This document shows positions 8,446 to 17,288 of a DNA stretch of 64,000 nucleotides, one piece after another. The stretch is from Candidatus Binatia bacterium. GTDB lineage: Bacteria > Desulfobacterota > Binatia > HRBIN30. The first letter of the stretch is position 1. Each line of letters begins with the position of its first letter. Where the stretch lies: the NCBI GenBank assembly GCA_937925685.1, contig CALAMI010000002.1, positions 1-64,000 of the forward strand, given 5' to 3'. Under the pieces are notes generated by a model. It was not told the DNA's origin and did no database searches. It saw only the letters and a program-made list of their open reading frames with translations. The position numbers were made by a program, and so were the translations under genes.

Positions 8446-9710
8446 TGTGATGTTACCCGGTTCACCGTGAGTGGAAAGCGCAGTCGCACGACGGTCCCTT
8501 GGCCTGGAGCCGACTCGACCTGAGGACGATATGTCTCGCCGTATAGGCGCACCAGCCGGTCCCGAACGCTGCGCAGCCCCAACCCCTGCTCGTACAGTCG
8601 AGTGCCATCGCTGAAGCCAACGCCGCTGTCCTCAACCTCGACGAGCAGCTCTTTGCTTTCCACATGTGCTCGCACGGTGAGAGTGCCTCCATCAATTTTC
8701 TTGGAAATGCCGTGTTTCACGGCGTTCTCCACCAAAGGTTGCAGGATTAAGCTTGGCACCAAGCGATGCCTCGCCGCAGGGTCCACGTCCCATTCCACCC
8801 CAAGTTCATCCCCAAACCGTGCCTTCTCGATTTCTAAGTAAGCGTGGGCAAAACGCAATTCTTCTTCGAGCGGAACGAATTCCGTTCCCGAGCGCGACAG
8901 CAGGTAGCGAAACACCTCGGCCAAACGTTCCACGCAACGCTCGGCCTGGTCCGGATCGCTGCGAATGAGTTGCGCAATGGAATTTAAGCTGTTGAAGAAA
9001 AAATGCGGATGGATTTGTGCCCTCAAGGCTGCGAGCTGTGCCGATGTAGCTACGTTCTCCAAGGCCCGGGCCTTAGCCTGCATGACCAGAATGCGCCACC
9101 AGTGCAGGTTAAATCCCACCACGCAAAGGATGGCCGTGGGCACGATTGGGATGAGGAAGTAAATGACGGGAGCGTGGCGCAGCGCACTGGCGGGAATGGT
9201 AATCGTGCGGTCCGGCCCGTGATATGGGTTTAAAATGGAGTGGCCGCCAAAGAGAAAGGAATTGGCCTCTACGGTGAGAAACGAAAGCGCTGCGATGGCG
9301 AAGGACGAGGTGAACACTTGGGCCACAAGCCGGATGGGGAAGGTAAGGTGGGCAAAACGTGGCAGAACCCAAATCCAGAGTGCGAGGATGACGGTACACG
9401 ACAACAAAGTGGCGCCGAGGAAAAAGAAAAAGGCTCGGGGCGAGCCCCATAGATAGAGGTGCACGAGGGCCAGGTGCAGGCCGATGGCAAGTCCAGCAAG
9501 GTAAAGAAAGCCAATTTGCAGTAACGGTGAGGCCGCCGACGAAATGGGATGGACCGCCATGGTATCGACCACGGCAGCTGTATCGATGAGCGAGCCTGGG
9601 GCATGCGGGGTTTCGCTGCGGTCACCGGTTTGCTGGCGGGTCGTTTCGAAGAGGGAATCTTCGCTTTGGACCGCTCGTTGTTCCCGTACGCCCTGAAGTG
9701 AAGTTGACAT
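8442..9710 (-). CDS. LytS/YehU-type sensor histidine kinase
   Basis: 422-residue membrane kinase. Several hydrophobic segments between about residues 65 and 225 form the sensor region, with no recognised extracellular domain. The His_kinase domain has the phospho-acceptor in IHPHFFFNSLNSI, followed by the HATPase_c N box LVENAVKHGISKK and G boxes DSGVGFSDG and GQGTVVRLRF. This is the cognate of the LytTR regulator, whose gene it overlaps by four bases. The ATG at 9710 is preferred because longer versions run into the divergent gene at 9741. The signal sensed is unknown. Confidence 0.9.
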   Translation of the reverse strand: MSTSLQGVREQRAVQSEDSLFETTRQQTGDRSETPHAPGSLIDTAAVVDTMAVHPISSAASPLLQIGFLYLAGLAIGLHLALVHLYLWGSPRAFFFFLGATLLSCTVILALWIWVLPRFAHLTFPIRLVAQVFTSSFAIAALSFLTVEANSFLFGGHSILNPYHGPDRTITIPASALRHAPVIYFLIPIVPTAILCVVGFNLHWWRILVMQAKARALENVATSAQLAALRAQIHPHFFFNSLNSIAQLIRSDPDQAERCVERLAEVFRYLLSRSGTEFVPLEEELRFAHAYLEIEKARFGDELGVEWDVDPAARHRLVPSLILQPLVENAVKHGISKKIDGGTLTVRAHVESKELLVEVEDSGVGFSDGTRLYEQGLGLRSVRDRLVRLYGETYRPQVESAPGQGTVVRLRFPLTVNRVTSQ

Positions 9711-9731
9711 AACCGAGGCCGCACGGATACT
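9704..9731 (+). promoter_or_regulatory. candidate sigma-70 promoter for a near-leaderless mRNA
   Basis: TTGACA at 9704-9709 and GATACT at 9726-9731 are separated by 16 bp. The predicted transcription start would fall within a few bases of the ATG at 9741, and no ribosome binding site is visible there. The -35 box overlaps the start codon of the divergent kinase gene. Confidence 0.35.
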
Positions 9732-9740
9732 AGTTGACCC

Positions 9741-10109
9741 ATGAACGCAAAGAAAGTAGGTTGGCTGGCTCTTGTGTCTGGACTGCTGGTGGCTGCCCCG
9801 GTATCGATGGGGGTTGCTCAGGAGGACGTAAAACTCCAGGGCGAGGTTGTCGACCTTGCCTGCTATGTGGCGAAGGGTGCGAAGGGTGCCGCGCACAAAA
9901 GCTGCGCGCAAATGTGCGCGAAAAAGGGCGTTCCGTTGGGGCTGCTGACCGACTCGGGCGAACTCTACTTACTGGTCGACGATCATAACAACGAAGCCCC
10001 GTACAACGAGGCGAGAAAGCTTGCGGGCGAAAGGGCCGAAGTCACCGGTAAGAAGTACATTCGTAACAATCTGCCCAGCATTGTTGTTGGTGGGGTGAAA
10101 GGCCTTTGA
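9741..10109 (+). CDS. small exported Cys/His protein
   Basis: 122-residue protein with a Sec signal peptide (hydrophobic residues 7-26, cleavage near VAQ). The mature part has Cys41, His52, Cys55 and Cys59 (C-X10-H-X2-C-X3-C), which could bind a metal ion or form disulfides. The region VDLACYVAKG, then SCAQMCAKKGVPLGLL, is followed by a small OB-like segment (GERAEVTGKKY). I recognise similar uncharacterised periplasmic proteins but no named family. It is divergent from the LytS/LytTR pair and just upstream of a lipoprotein with unusual CX4CH motifs, so a shared redox or metal role is possible but unproven. Confidence 0.72.
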   Translation: MNAKKVGWLALVSGLLVAAPVSMGVAQEDVKLQGEVVDLACYVAKGAKGAAHKSCAQMCAKKGVPLGLLTDSGELYLLVDDHNNEAPYNEARKLAGERAEVTGKKYIRNNLPSIVVGGVKGL

Positions 10110-10140
10110 GCCTTTAGCCTCGGGGCGTTGTCGCGCATCG

Positions 10141-10986
10141 GTGGCTAGTTTAAGCGAGCGTTGGCTCAGGCACGCCATCGTGGTGTGCGTTGTGAGCACG
10201 GTGGCGAGTTGCGCCGGTGACGGGCCCCCGCCGGCGGCTTTGGGTGGCGAAACATTTGCGGCGTTGCAAACGGAAGTGTTTGCTCGCCACTGTGCACTTG
10301 GCCCCTGCCACTCGGCGGCCGTTGCGGCCGGTGGCTTAGTCTTGGAGGGGCCAGACGTGTACGACGAGTTAGTGGACGTTGCTCCGCAAAACGCCGCTGC
10401 CCGGCTGGCTGGATGGTTGCGGGTTACGCCGTTCTCCCCGGAGCGCAGCTTTTTATGGGTAAAACTTACTGGTCCGGCTCCGGGGCAAGGCAGCCGGATG
10501 CCTTTGGGTGCTCCACCATTGGACCAGGATGCGCTGGCGCGCATCGAACGTTGGATCCTCTTGGGTGCTCCGCGAGGCGAGGATCCGGTAGTTGTTCCCT
10601 CACCGAGCCCTTCCCCTACGGCCACAGTGACTGCGGAGGTCACGCCCTCGCAAAGCTCTTTTAGGCGTCTGCAAGAAGAGTTGTTCCGCCCTCGATGCGC
10701 CGTCGCGTTTTGCCACGACAGTACCACCCGCGCGAGCGGGCTCGATTTGACCACTCCTTACCCGGCACTCGTGGGGGTGCTTCCGACAAATACTGAAGCC
10801 CGCGAGGCTGGCTGGCTCCGGGTGACTCCGGGTCGGCCCGAGGCCAGTTTCCTCTTAACAAAGGTAAAGTTGACGAGTTTTGACCCCCGTTGGGGGAGCC
10901 CGATGCCATTATCGGGTCCACGACTGGACACTCCATGGTTAGAAGCACTGACGGCTTGGATCGAACGTGGAGCTCCCAATGACTAG
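10141..10986 (+). CDS. lipoprotein with two tandem CX4CH cytochrome-like modules
   Basis: 281 residues, GTG start. The signal peptide ends in a lipobox (VASC). Two homologous halves (about 38-145 and 175-281) each have F, then CAxxxCH (CALGPCH and CAVAFCH), GLxL, GWLRVTP, SFL, MPL, a Leu-Asp pair, WI and GAP. This order matches the planctomycete-type cytochrome c domain, including a methionine in MPL that could be the distal heme ligand, except that the heme motif is CX4CH instead of CXXCH. The halves are joined by a PSPSPSPTATVT linker. Either heme attachment through CX4CH (known in tetraheme cytochrome c3) or disulfides is possible. It lies 31 bp after the small Cys/His protein. Confidence 0.78.
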   Translation: MASLSERWLRHAIVVCVVSTVASCAGDGPPPAALGGETFAALQTEVFARHCALGPCHSAAVAAGGLVLEGPDVYDELVDVAPQNAAARLAGWLRVTPFSPERSFLWVKLTGPAPGQGSRMPLGAPPLDQDALARIERWILLGAPRGEDPVVVPSPSPSPTATVTAEVTPSQSSFRRLQEELFRPRCAVAFCHDSTTRASGLDLTTPYPALVGVLPTNTEAREAGWLRVTPGRPEASFLLTKVKLTSFDPRWGSPMPLSGPRLDTPWLEALTAWIERGAPND

Positions 10987-11006
10987 CCGGTTTGGTTTGC
11001 AGGCGC

Positions 11007-13190
11007 TCACGAAGGGACGCAGAACTTGACGACGGCGCTGCCCATCGGAGTTCTAATCTCGAGCACACTCGGGTAGGAGCAGGTAAACGGCATCCTTACA
11101 AAAAGGCTTGTGGGCGTTGCTGCTGCCACGGTGGCAGGTATTCCGTTTACCTGAACGCAGAGGAGGTCGTCGCAAGGCCAGTATGTTCGTCCACAAACAG
11201 CAGACCAAGCTTGCGGAAAGAACCCCGAGCCAAAGATGCGTATCAGATCCCCCGCGGCAGCGATCAGGGGTCGCACTGCGTTGATGCGTGGCGGTTGAGC
11301 CCGAGAAACGGGAAAAGCTGGCAGCAACGAGGCAGGGCTCACAGTGCCAACAATGTCCGCCCCTATGACCCGACTCTCGCAGCCAGGCTCGACGTTGCAG
11401 TGTTCCCAATAGTTTCCGCGGGCGAACAGCGGCTGACTGGCTGCGTACACGAGGTTGCGGCGCGGCTGATTCCCACCGTTCCACGCGAACAGGTTTCCGC
11501 CTGTTGCTCCGAACGGCCCGCCCCCAAAATCGACGCGCGTCTCTGCCTCAGCCACGAAGCCAGCAGCGCTGTTACACACGAAGGCGTTATCCTCGGCCCG
11601 TAGTACTGGGGCCTCCCCTGCGCTGGTGGATTGCAGCCGGCCTCCGTCACGGGTGTTGTGGACGAAAACGTTAGCGCGGAGGTAAGCCGCAGAGTGAGCG
11701 CGAACCAGGATGCCTGCTCCGGCGTTGTGGCGGACGAGGTTGCCTTCGGCAACGAGCAGCGCAGGATCGTCCGGGGCAGAAGGGTGAGCGCCGTTGACAG
11801 CGAGGCCATTCTGGGCGGACGCCCCTTCGTTGCGTTCAATGAGGCTGTCGCGCACCATCACCCGGCCCCCCAGTGTAGCTTGAACGCCACCATTTCCATT
11901 GTGGAGCACCCAACTGTGTTCCACGCGGGCGTAAGCCCCGGTGGTGACCTTGACGCCTTTGTCGTTGGCACCGCGGATGACGCAATTGCGTATGAGGTTT
12001 GCGCTGCCTGCAAAGTCGCCTCCCGCCTGGTTGTCGATTCCTACGGCATCGCCCGTGGCCGACCCCTCGATGAGGCAGTGTTCCACAAGGTTGCTGTAAG
12101 CGTTCGGTCCAGCGATGGAGACCACATCGCGGTCTGTTCCACCGACATTGCGTAATGTAAGTCCAAGCACGCGGTTGCGTGCGCTGCGAAGTGCGAGGGC
12201 AGGATAGGCACCCGCATTGGCATCGATGATGCGCAGAGTGGCGTTTCCGAGAGCGTCGTGACCGTCAATGGTAATATCGCCGCCGGTTAGCGCCGGTAGC
12301 GCAGAACGGAGGGAAATGGTGACGGACGCTCCTGGCGGGAAGATGACATCGTCGAAACGAACAAGCGCCGGCCCGGGCGCAAGGTTCGCTTGTTCCAGGG
12401 CATCGCGGAGAGACGTTCCAGACCCTCCGCGGTCTTCAGGTGTTGTGACCGTGAACACTGAAGGAAACAAGCGCCAGCGCACACGGTTCGCTTTTGGGCC
12501 GGCAACCACCAGCCCTTGGCGATGCTGAATTTGCCCCGTGGTGGGCTCGATGACTGTAAGGTGGTGAACCCAAACTCCAGGTGCCAGGCCCGCGAAGCGC
12601 ACGGAACCAGTGGCGGAGAGCTGGCCGGAGTAATGCGTTGCAAGCGGCATATCGGCTTGGCAACTGGGAGAGAGAAGTTCCCCATTTACCTGTGCGACCG
12701 CACCAATCAGCAGGTCACCGTTTTGGAAATCGATTTCCACAGTGGCCGCAGTGTCTGCAGGGCAGAGCAGCGGTGTCGGCGTAATCGTAGCTGTCGGAGT
12801 TTGTGTTGGTGTACGGGAAGGAGTTGGTGTGGGTGTGCGGGTGGGGGTGCCGGAAGGGGTCGGGGTGATCGACGGTGTCGGGGTGTTTGTGGGGGTGCTG
12901 GTTTGGGTGGGTGTACCCAGCCACGGAGTGGGAAACACCTCTGCCCCCAGGAGGTGCATGGCCACTACCACCCAGTCGGCCGCAGAGACGATACCGTCGC
13001 CATTCCAGTCGAAGCAGTTCGGTCGCTGCGGCGACTGGAATAGTGCGGCAAAGTCGAAAGTAACCCCGTTCGATGACTCCGGGCAGGGCTCACTGGCCCG
13101 ATGGTTCGTTGGGAACGCTGCCAAGGCGAATTCTGACAACAAGGCAAGGGTTAGCGTTGCGGTGATCACGGCAGCCCAAAATTGGACCAT
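11007..13190 (-). CDS. secreted beta-helix (pectate-lyase-like) protein with EF-hand and TIG domain
   Basis: 727-residue exported protein. After a signal peptide (residues 1-25), one calcium loop DWNGDGIVSAAD lies at 61-72, then a Thr/Pro linker (about 93-140). A short beta domain precedes a region starting with TTPEDRGGSGTSLRDAL, which introduces right-handed parallel beta-helix repeats (ITIDGHDALGNATLRI, NLVEHCLIEG, NLIRNCVIRG and ADKGVK-like turns). The C-terminus, from INAVRPLIAAAGDLIRIFG, resembles an IPT/TIG domain. The frame is open to 13349, but the ATG at 13190 gives the signal peptide. This adhesin- or lyase-like layout has no visible catalytic set, so a binding role is as likely as enzymatic activity. 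Confidence 0.82.
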   Translation of the reverse strand: MVQFWAAVITATLTLALLSEFALAAFPTNHRASEPCPESSNGVTFDFAALFQSPQRPNCFDWNGDGIVSAADWVVVAMHLLGAEVFPTPWLGTPTQTSTPTNTPTPSITPTPSGTPTRTPTPTPSRTPTQTPTATITPTPLLCPADTAATVEIDFQNGDLLIGAVAQVNGELLSPSCQADMPLATHYSGQLSATGSVRFAGLAPGVWVHHLTVIEPTTGQIQHRQGLVVAGPKANRVRWRLFPSVFTVTTPEDRGGSGTSLRDALEQANLAPGPALVRFDDVIFPPGASVTISLRSALPALTGGDITIDGHDALGNATLRIIDANAGAYPALALRSARNRVLGLTLRNVGGTDRDVVSIAGPNAYSNLVEHCLIEGSATGDAVGIDNQAGGDFAGSANLIRNCVIRGANDKGVKVTTGAYARVEHSWVLHNGNGGVQATLGGRVMVRDSLIERNEGASAQNGLAVNGAHPSAPDDPALLVAEGNLVRHNAGAGILVRAHSAAYLRANVFVHNTRDGGRLQSTSAGEAPVLRAEDNAFVCNSAAGFVAEAETRVDFGGGPFGATGGNLFAWNGGNQPRRNLVYAASQPLFARGNYWEHCNVEPGCESRVIGADIVGTVSPASLLPAFPVSRAQPPRINAVRPLIAAAGDLIRIFGSGFFPQAWSAVCGRTYWPCDDLLCVQVNGIPATVAAATPTSLFVRMPFTCSYPSVLEIRTPMGSAVVKFCVPS

Positions 13191-13659
13191 GTCGCAGTGG
13201 ACGCAAGCTAGGTTGAACTTCTCGGTTTTGGTTCCCCATGGTGCGAGATCGTGGTTCGGCCTCCATGAGGCTTCAGGACTCCGGGCGATGTGCACTTTTT
13301 GGTCATTTCTAAATGCTTTGGATGAGGCAGCGCGGCCGGGAAGGCCCAACGGGAATGCGGCCTACCGGATTTGTTTGCCTGCTCTGGTGTCGTTCAGTTC
13401 TCGCTCGTATGATCGCTTGGCCGGAAGGGACGTCTTCCTCCCAGAGGTGCGGGTGGCGTCTTGGGGGGTGGAGCTTGGTTTTTGCCGCTGGTAGCCCGTA
13501 GCTGGTTCGTTCCGTATACCGGTTTCACGATCGAACGTTTTCTTCTGTTGGTGCCCAGCAACGCGTGCCGGAATTTGCGGTGCTGCCCAACGGCGGCGGA
13601 CCTGCTGAGTAACGGTAGGTAAACGCGCGCTGGCGCGCTTGAGCGTTGCAACGATGGTA

Positions 13660-13688
13660 AGCACAGGCCGCATCCCGGTGCCTGTGCT
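13660..13688. repeat. inverted repeat (9-bp perfect stem, 11-nt loop)
   Basis: AGCACAGGC at 13660-13668 pairs perfectly with GCCTGTGCT at 13680-13688. There is no following T tract, so it is not a standard terminator. It lies about 470 bp upstream of the beta-helix protein gene. Confidence 0.5.
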
Positions 13689-14253
13689 AACCGGTGTAGA
13701 TCGTACGGCGGACAAGATCGCGCACGCAAGATCTACCGCATGGAAGCATAATCTCAGCAAACGGCATTGCCGGTAAGCACTTATTCGAGGTTGGCAAGTG
13801 CGCGGGAGCACCGAGAGAGCCACGTTGCACCTGAGAGAAGCGTGCCCAAGCCACGGAGGGCTTCATGTTTGCCTGTGTCGATCCGTGGGGAACCGGAGAG
13901 TTGCAAAGGCCACCTAGGGGTGTTGGCGATGCAGACTCGGGAAGGTTGCGAGTGGGTGCGAGCGGGCAGTGTGCGGGTCAGATGCCTTTGCGAACTGAGA
14001 TGAGCCACGGGGGCTTGGTCCCAGGTGCTCGCATGGGGCGAAGCTTTGTGCCCCATACCGGGGTGCCAAGCCGTGTGCGGGCCGCGGCAAGATGCATGCA
14101 CCGCAGCGTTGCGAAGCTCTACCTCCAGCCACTTACTTCTTCGGATCGCGCAGCGCTCGTGAGCGGCCGTGCTGCAAGGCAACGTGCAGTTTGCTCTTCC
14201 CCGTTGGGTTATGGTTGCATCGCCGAGCTCGATGGTCGAGCAGGTACGCGGCC

Positions 14254-14283
14254 TTGACTTGCAAGACTGTTTTGCAGGATAAG
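14254..14283 (+). promoter_or_regulatory. candidate sigma-70 promoter upstream of the sigma-54 activator gene
   Basis: TTGACT at 14254-14259 and GATAAG at 14278-14283 are separated by 18 bp. The resulting leader would be about 150 nt and G-rich. The spacer contains TGCAA and TTGCA arms as a small inverted repeat. Confidence 0.28.
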
Positions 14284-14441
14284 CTCTTGCGGTGCTCGGT
14301 GGGGTTGGTGGGGGGGACAACCAACGCCGAAGGAGTTAGCGTAAAGATCCGAGCAGCGCGGTAGACCATCAGGGATCAGCCATTAGCCCCACGGGCGGGG
14401 GGTTGCGTGAGGGGGGATCTCCTCCTGCAAGGGGCAAGGTC

Positions 14442-17084
14442 ATGGAGGGCGCATCGATGGAGGGCGTGCGCGTGGTACTGGTGCAGCTTGGCTTGGCGGC
14501 AGCGGCCGGAAATCTCGTGCTCGTCGGGGTATTGCTTTTCGGTGCTCAGGATCGAGCGGCCGCACTGGTGACGCTTCTGTTGTTGCTTACGGTTTTTCCA
14601 TGGAGCTTGGCTGTAGCCTTGCAGAGCGTGCCTGAGGTTCTCGCAAGCTTCGGGCCCTTGCTCGAAATCGCCACGCTTGCGTTGTTTTGGATCCCGCCCA
14701 CCGCCCTGCATGTCGCCTGTCGTTGGACCCATCATCACGACTGTCGCTTGTCCCGTTCGTTGTTGCTTGTGGCCTACGGGGTTGGAGGGCTTGGGTTTGG
14801 CGCGCAAGCTATGGGACTCTTGCCTCTCGGAGGTCCCACGGACCACGGGTGGGGGGTCATGCGTGGGGGAAGCAATGCTTGGTTGGCGTTCGCCGTGCAC
14901 GGGTTACTGACGCTCGTCTGTATCGCAGTGGGTGGCTTTTGGTGTTGGGCTCGCCTTTGGTTCGGTGCTCCCGCGGAACAAAAGCTGGGCGCCCGCGTGT
15001 GGCTAGCTAGTGCCCTGGCGTTTGTCGCTCCGACGGTGTCGAACTACCTAGTTGTCTTTGGGTTCCCGGTGCTGCCGGCAGGTTCTCTGGGCAACCTCCT
15101 GTTTCTTTGTGTCTTGGCCTTCTTTGTTACGCGCCGCGGTTTTCTTCACGTCCGTGGCGAAGTGCGCCGCCTGGCGGCTGGGGTAACCCTCGGGATGGTT
15201 TGCGTGTGGCTTCTGGCCAGCCTGTGGTTTGCGTTGGTTAGCCCACCCCTTCTCTCGGCGCGGTGGGTCAGCGTCGAGCTCGCAGCAGCGGGCGCTGGTG
15301 GCGCCATCCTGCTGGGCTACGGCTTGTTCTTGCAGAGGGAAAACACGGTGCCCTCTGCGCCGAAGGAGGCAAGGCGGGAGCCCCACCGACTGCTTGCCGA
15401 GTTGTCGAACGTCGCGAGACTCCAAGGGTCAACCAGGCAGCAAGAGCTCTCTGAGCTTGTGGTCGATGTCATCCAAGCTTTGCCCCACGTTCACTCAGCT
15501 GCCATATACCGTCGTGCGCCCGGAGCGAAGCTCTTTCGGATCGATGCCCACCGGGGTTTGGGTTTTTTCCCTTTGTACGCGAGCGACGGGGAGTTGGCTT
15601 CGCATTTCAGCAAGAGCGCGGATCGGGAGGCAAGCCAGCGGCAATCGCCCCAGCCTTTTCGTGAGCGCGTTGGTTGCCGGCGTGCCCTGGCCGACACCGT
15701 GAGCGGTTTGGGCCAACTGCTGATCAGCCAGCCCCAATCCTCCCTTTTAGTTTCTTGGCCGATCCCGCGGCTAGGTCAATTCGAGGGCTATGTGGTTGCA
15801 CAACTCTCCAAGGGGTCCGTCGACCTCTTGGACCACCTTCCCGTTTCCTCCCTAGCCCTGGCGTTAGGAGCCCTGTGGCACAATCTGGAGCTCCGGAGTC
15901 GCGGGAAGCAGGCGCCTGCCCCGGTCGCCGTTCCCTCCTCGTCGTCGTGGGCCGAGCCCCCGCAGCGTCAACTGCCTCTCAAGCCGTTTCCAGGGCTTCC
16001 AATCGGGGGGAAGACGGCCTTGGGGATGACAGCACTTTCCCATCGTCTGCCTGAGGAGGCTCCGGCACTCCGAGCAATTGTGGGCCAGAGTCAGGTGCTG
16101 CTGCAGGCGCTCGATCTTTTGCGGAAAGCGGCTAATTTGCCCTTACCCGTGCTCCTCGTGGGAGAGACTGGCACGGGCAAAGAGCTTTTTGCCCGCGCCC
16201 TTCATGCTCTTGGGCCACGCAAAGATGCTCCATTTCAGGCCATCAATTGCGCAGCTATTCCCTCGGAATTGGCGGAAAATGAATTGTTTGGCCACGAGCG
16301 CGGCGCTTACACGGGAGCCGTTCAAACGCGTCCCGGTTGGCTGACGAAGCTTTCGGGGGGTGTGCTGTTTCTTGACGAGGTGGCGGAGATGCCGCTGCCT
16401 CTGCAGGCGAAACTGCTGCGAGTCCTGGAGTACGGCGAGGTGACCCCGTTGGGCAGCACCGAGACGCACCACGTCGACGTGCGCGTCATAGCTGCCACCA
16501 GCCGCTCGCTCGAGCAGATGGTGCAGGAGCAAAGGTTTCGCGAAGACTTGTACCATCGCTTGCGCGGCATCGTCATTGCCGTGCCGCCCTTGCGTGAGCG
16601 CTTGGAAGATATCCCTCTGTTGGTCGAGCACTTTCTGCGAGAGGTGCAGGGCGCGCCTGTCACCCCCTGGCCCGAGGAAGCATTCAAACTGCTGATGAGT
16701 TACTCCTGGCCAGGTAATATCCGAGAACTGCGAAGCCTCGTGCTCTCCGTTGCCGGTCTTTGCGAGGGGGGCCGAGCTACGGTGGAAATGATCGAATCTG
16801 CCCTGCGAGAGCGGTTGTCCGCCCCCTCTTACAATCTCGTCCGCCTCGGCAATGCATACACCTTTCGCCTTGACTTGCATCACCCGCTGGCGCACGCGGT
16901 ACGCGCCTATAAACGGGCGCACGTCACGGCGGCACTGTGGGCTAACCATGGCGATGCCTGCCTTGCAGCGCGGGTGCTCGGGCTCACCAAGAGTAATTTC
17001 AACCGCCTGTTACGCTCACTGGGCTTGCAGGCGGTTTTGCAGAAAGATCTTTGCTCCGGTTCGGGCCCAAACCTGGAAGCTTGA
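14442..17084 (+). CDS. membrane-anchored sigma-54-dependent transcriptional activator (7TM-AAA+-HTH)
   Basis: 880-residue regulator. The first 300 residues form about seven to nine hydrophobic segments, like the N-terminal 7TM region of some histidine kinases. A GAF-like linker (about 315-480) follows. The AAA+ sigma-54 interaction domain (about 540-775) has Walker A GETGTGKE, a GAYTGA loop (Tyr for the usual Phe of GAFTGA), Walker B GGVLFLDEVAEM and the R-finger region FREDLYHRLRG. The C-terminus has a Fis-type HTH (AARVLGLTKSNFNRLLRSLG). It is not a kinase and has no receiver domain, so the signal may pass directly from the membrane part. The ATG at 14442 is preferred over the upstream TTG at 14403. 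Confidence 0.88.
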   Translation: MEGASMEGVRVVLVQLGLAAAAGNLVLVGVLLFGAQDRAAALVTLLLLLTVFPWSLAVALQSVPEVLASFGPLLEIATLALFWIPPTALHVACRWTHHHDCRLSRSLLLVAYGVGGLGFGAQAMGLLPLGGPTDHGWGVMRGGSNAWLAFAVHGLLTLVCIAVGGFWCWARLWFGAPAEQKLGARVWLASALAFVAPTVSNYLVVFGFPVLPAGSLGNLLFLCVLAFFVTRRGFLHVRGEVRRLAAGVTLGMVCVWLLASLWFALVSPPLLSARWVSVELAAAGAGGAILLGYGLFLQRENTVPSAPKEARREPHRLLAELSNVARLQGSTRQQELSELVVDVIQALPHVHSAAIYRRAPGAKLFRIDAHRGLGFFPLYASDGELASHFSKSADREASQRQSPQPFRERVGCRRALADTVSGLGQLLISQPQSSLLVSWPIPRLGQFEGYVVAQLSKGSVDLLDHLPVSSLALALGALWHNLELRSRGKQAPAPVAVPSSSSWAEPPQRQLPLKPFPGLPIGGKTALGMTALSHRLPEEAPALRAIVGQSQVLLQALDLLRKAANLPLPVLLVGETGTGKELFARALHALGPRKDAPFQAINCAAIPSELAENELFGHERGAYTGAVQTRPGWLTKLSGGVLFLDEVAEMPLPLQAKLLRVLEYGEVTPLGSTETHHVDVRVIAATSRSLEQMVQEQRFREDLYHRLRGIVIAVPPLRERLEDIPLLVEHFLREVQGAPVTPWPEEAFKLLMSYSWPGNIRELRSLVLSVAGLCEGGRATVEMIESALRERLSAPSYNLVRLGNAYTFRLDLHHPLAHAVRAYKRAHVTAALWANHGDACLAARVLGLTKSNFNRLLRSLGLQAVLQKDLCSGSGPNLEA

Positions 17085-17288
17085 CTGCCGCGACCGCTGC
17101 CAAAATCTCGTAGATGCCCCAACAAATACTTTGGCCCCCCCTTACAACCCGCGTCCGAGTGTACCTTTAAGCTCGGCTTGGGGCTGTGCCTACCCCAGGG
17201 TGGGGCACCGCGCCTCGAGTGAAGGTACGCCGGAGCCCCACCTGCTTTCCAGCGAGCCCAGCTCCAAGGAGACGAGAGAACCATGACG

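Larger units (their letters stand above)
13191..14441. other. 1.25 kb stretch without a convincing gene
   Basis: Open frames here on both strands lack domain-like sequence, good start sites and sensible composition. Visible structure includes GCGCGC-TG-GCGCGC at 13625-13638, a 9-bp perfect inverted repeat at 13660-13688 and GCTCGA-TGG-TCGAGC at 14227-14241. The right part probably holds the promoter and a long leader of the sigma-54 activator gene. Confidence 0.6.

Noticed and set aside
12742-13494. 250-residue plus-strand frame starting with a VGVGV-rich stretch
   Set aside because: Antisense of the Thr/Pro linker and signal region of the beta-helix protein gene; no domain.
13781-14320. 179-residue minus-strand frame in the 1.25 kb gap
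   Set aside because: Composition is unlike a folded protein, there is no ribosome binding site, and other frames are equally open.
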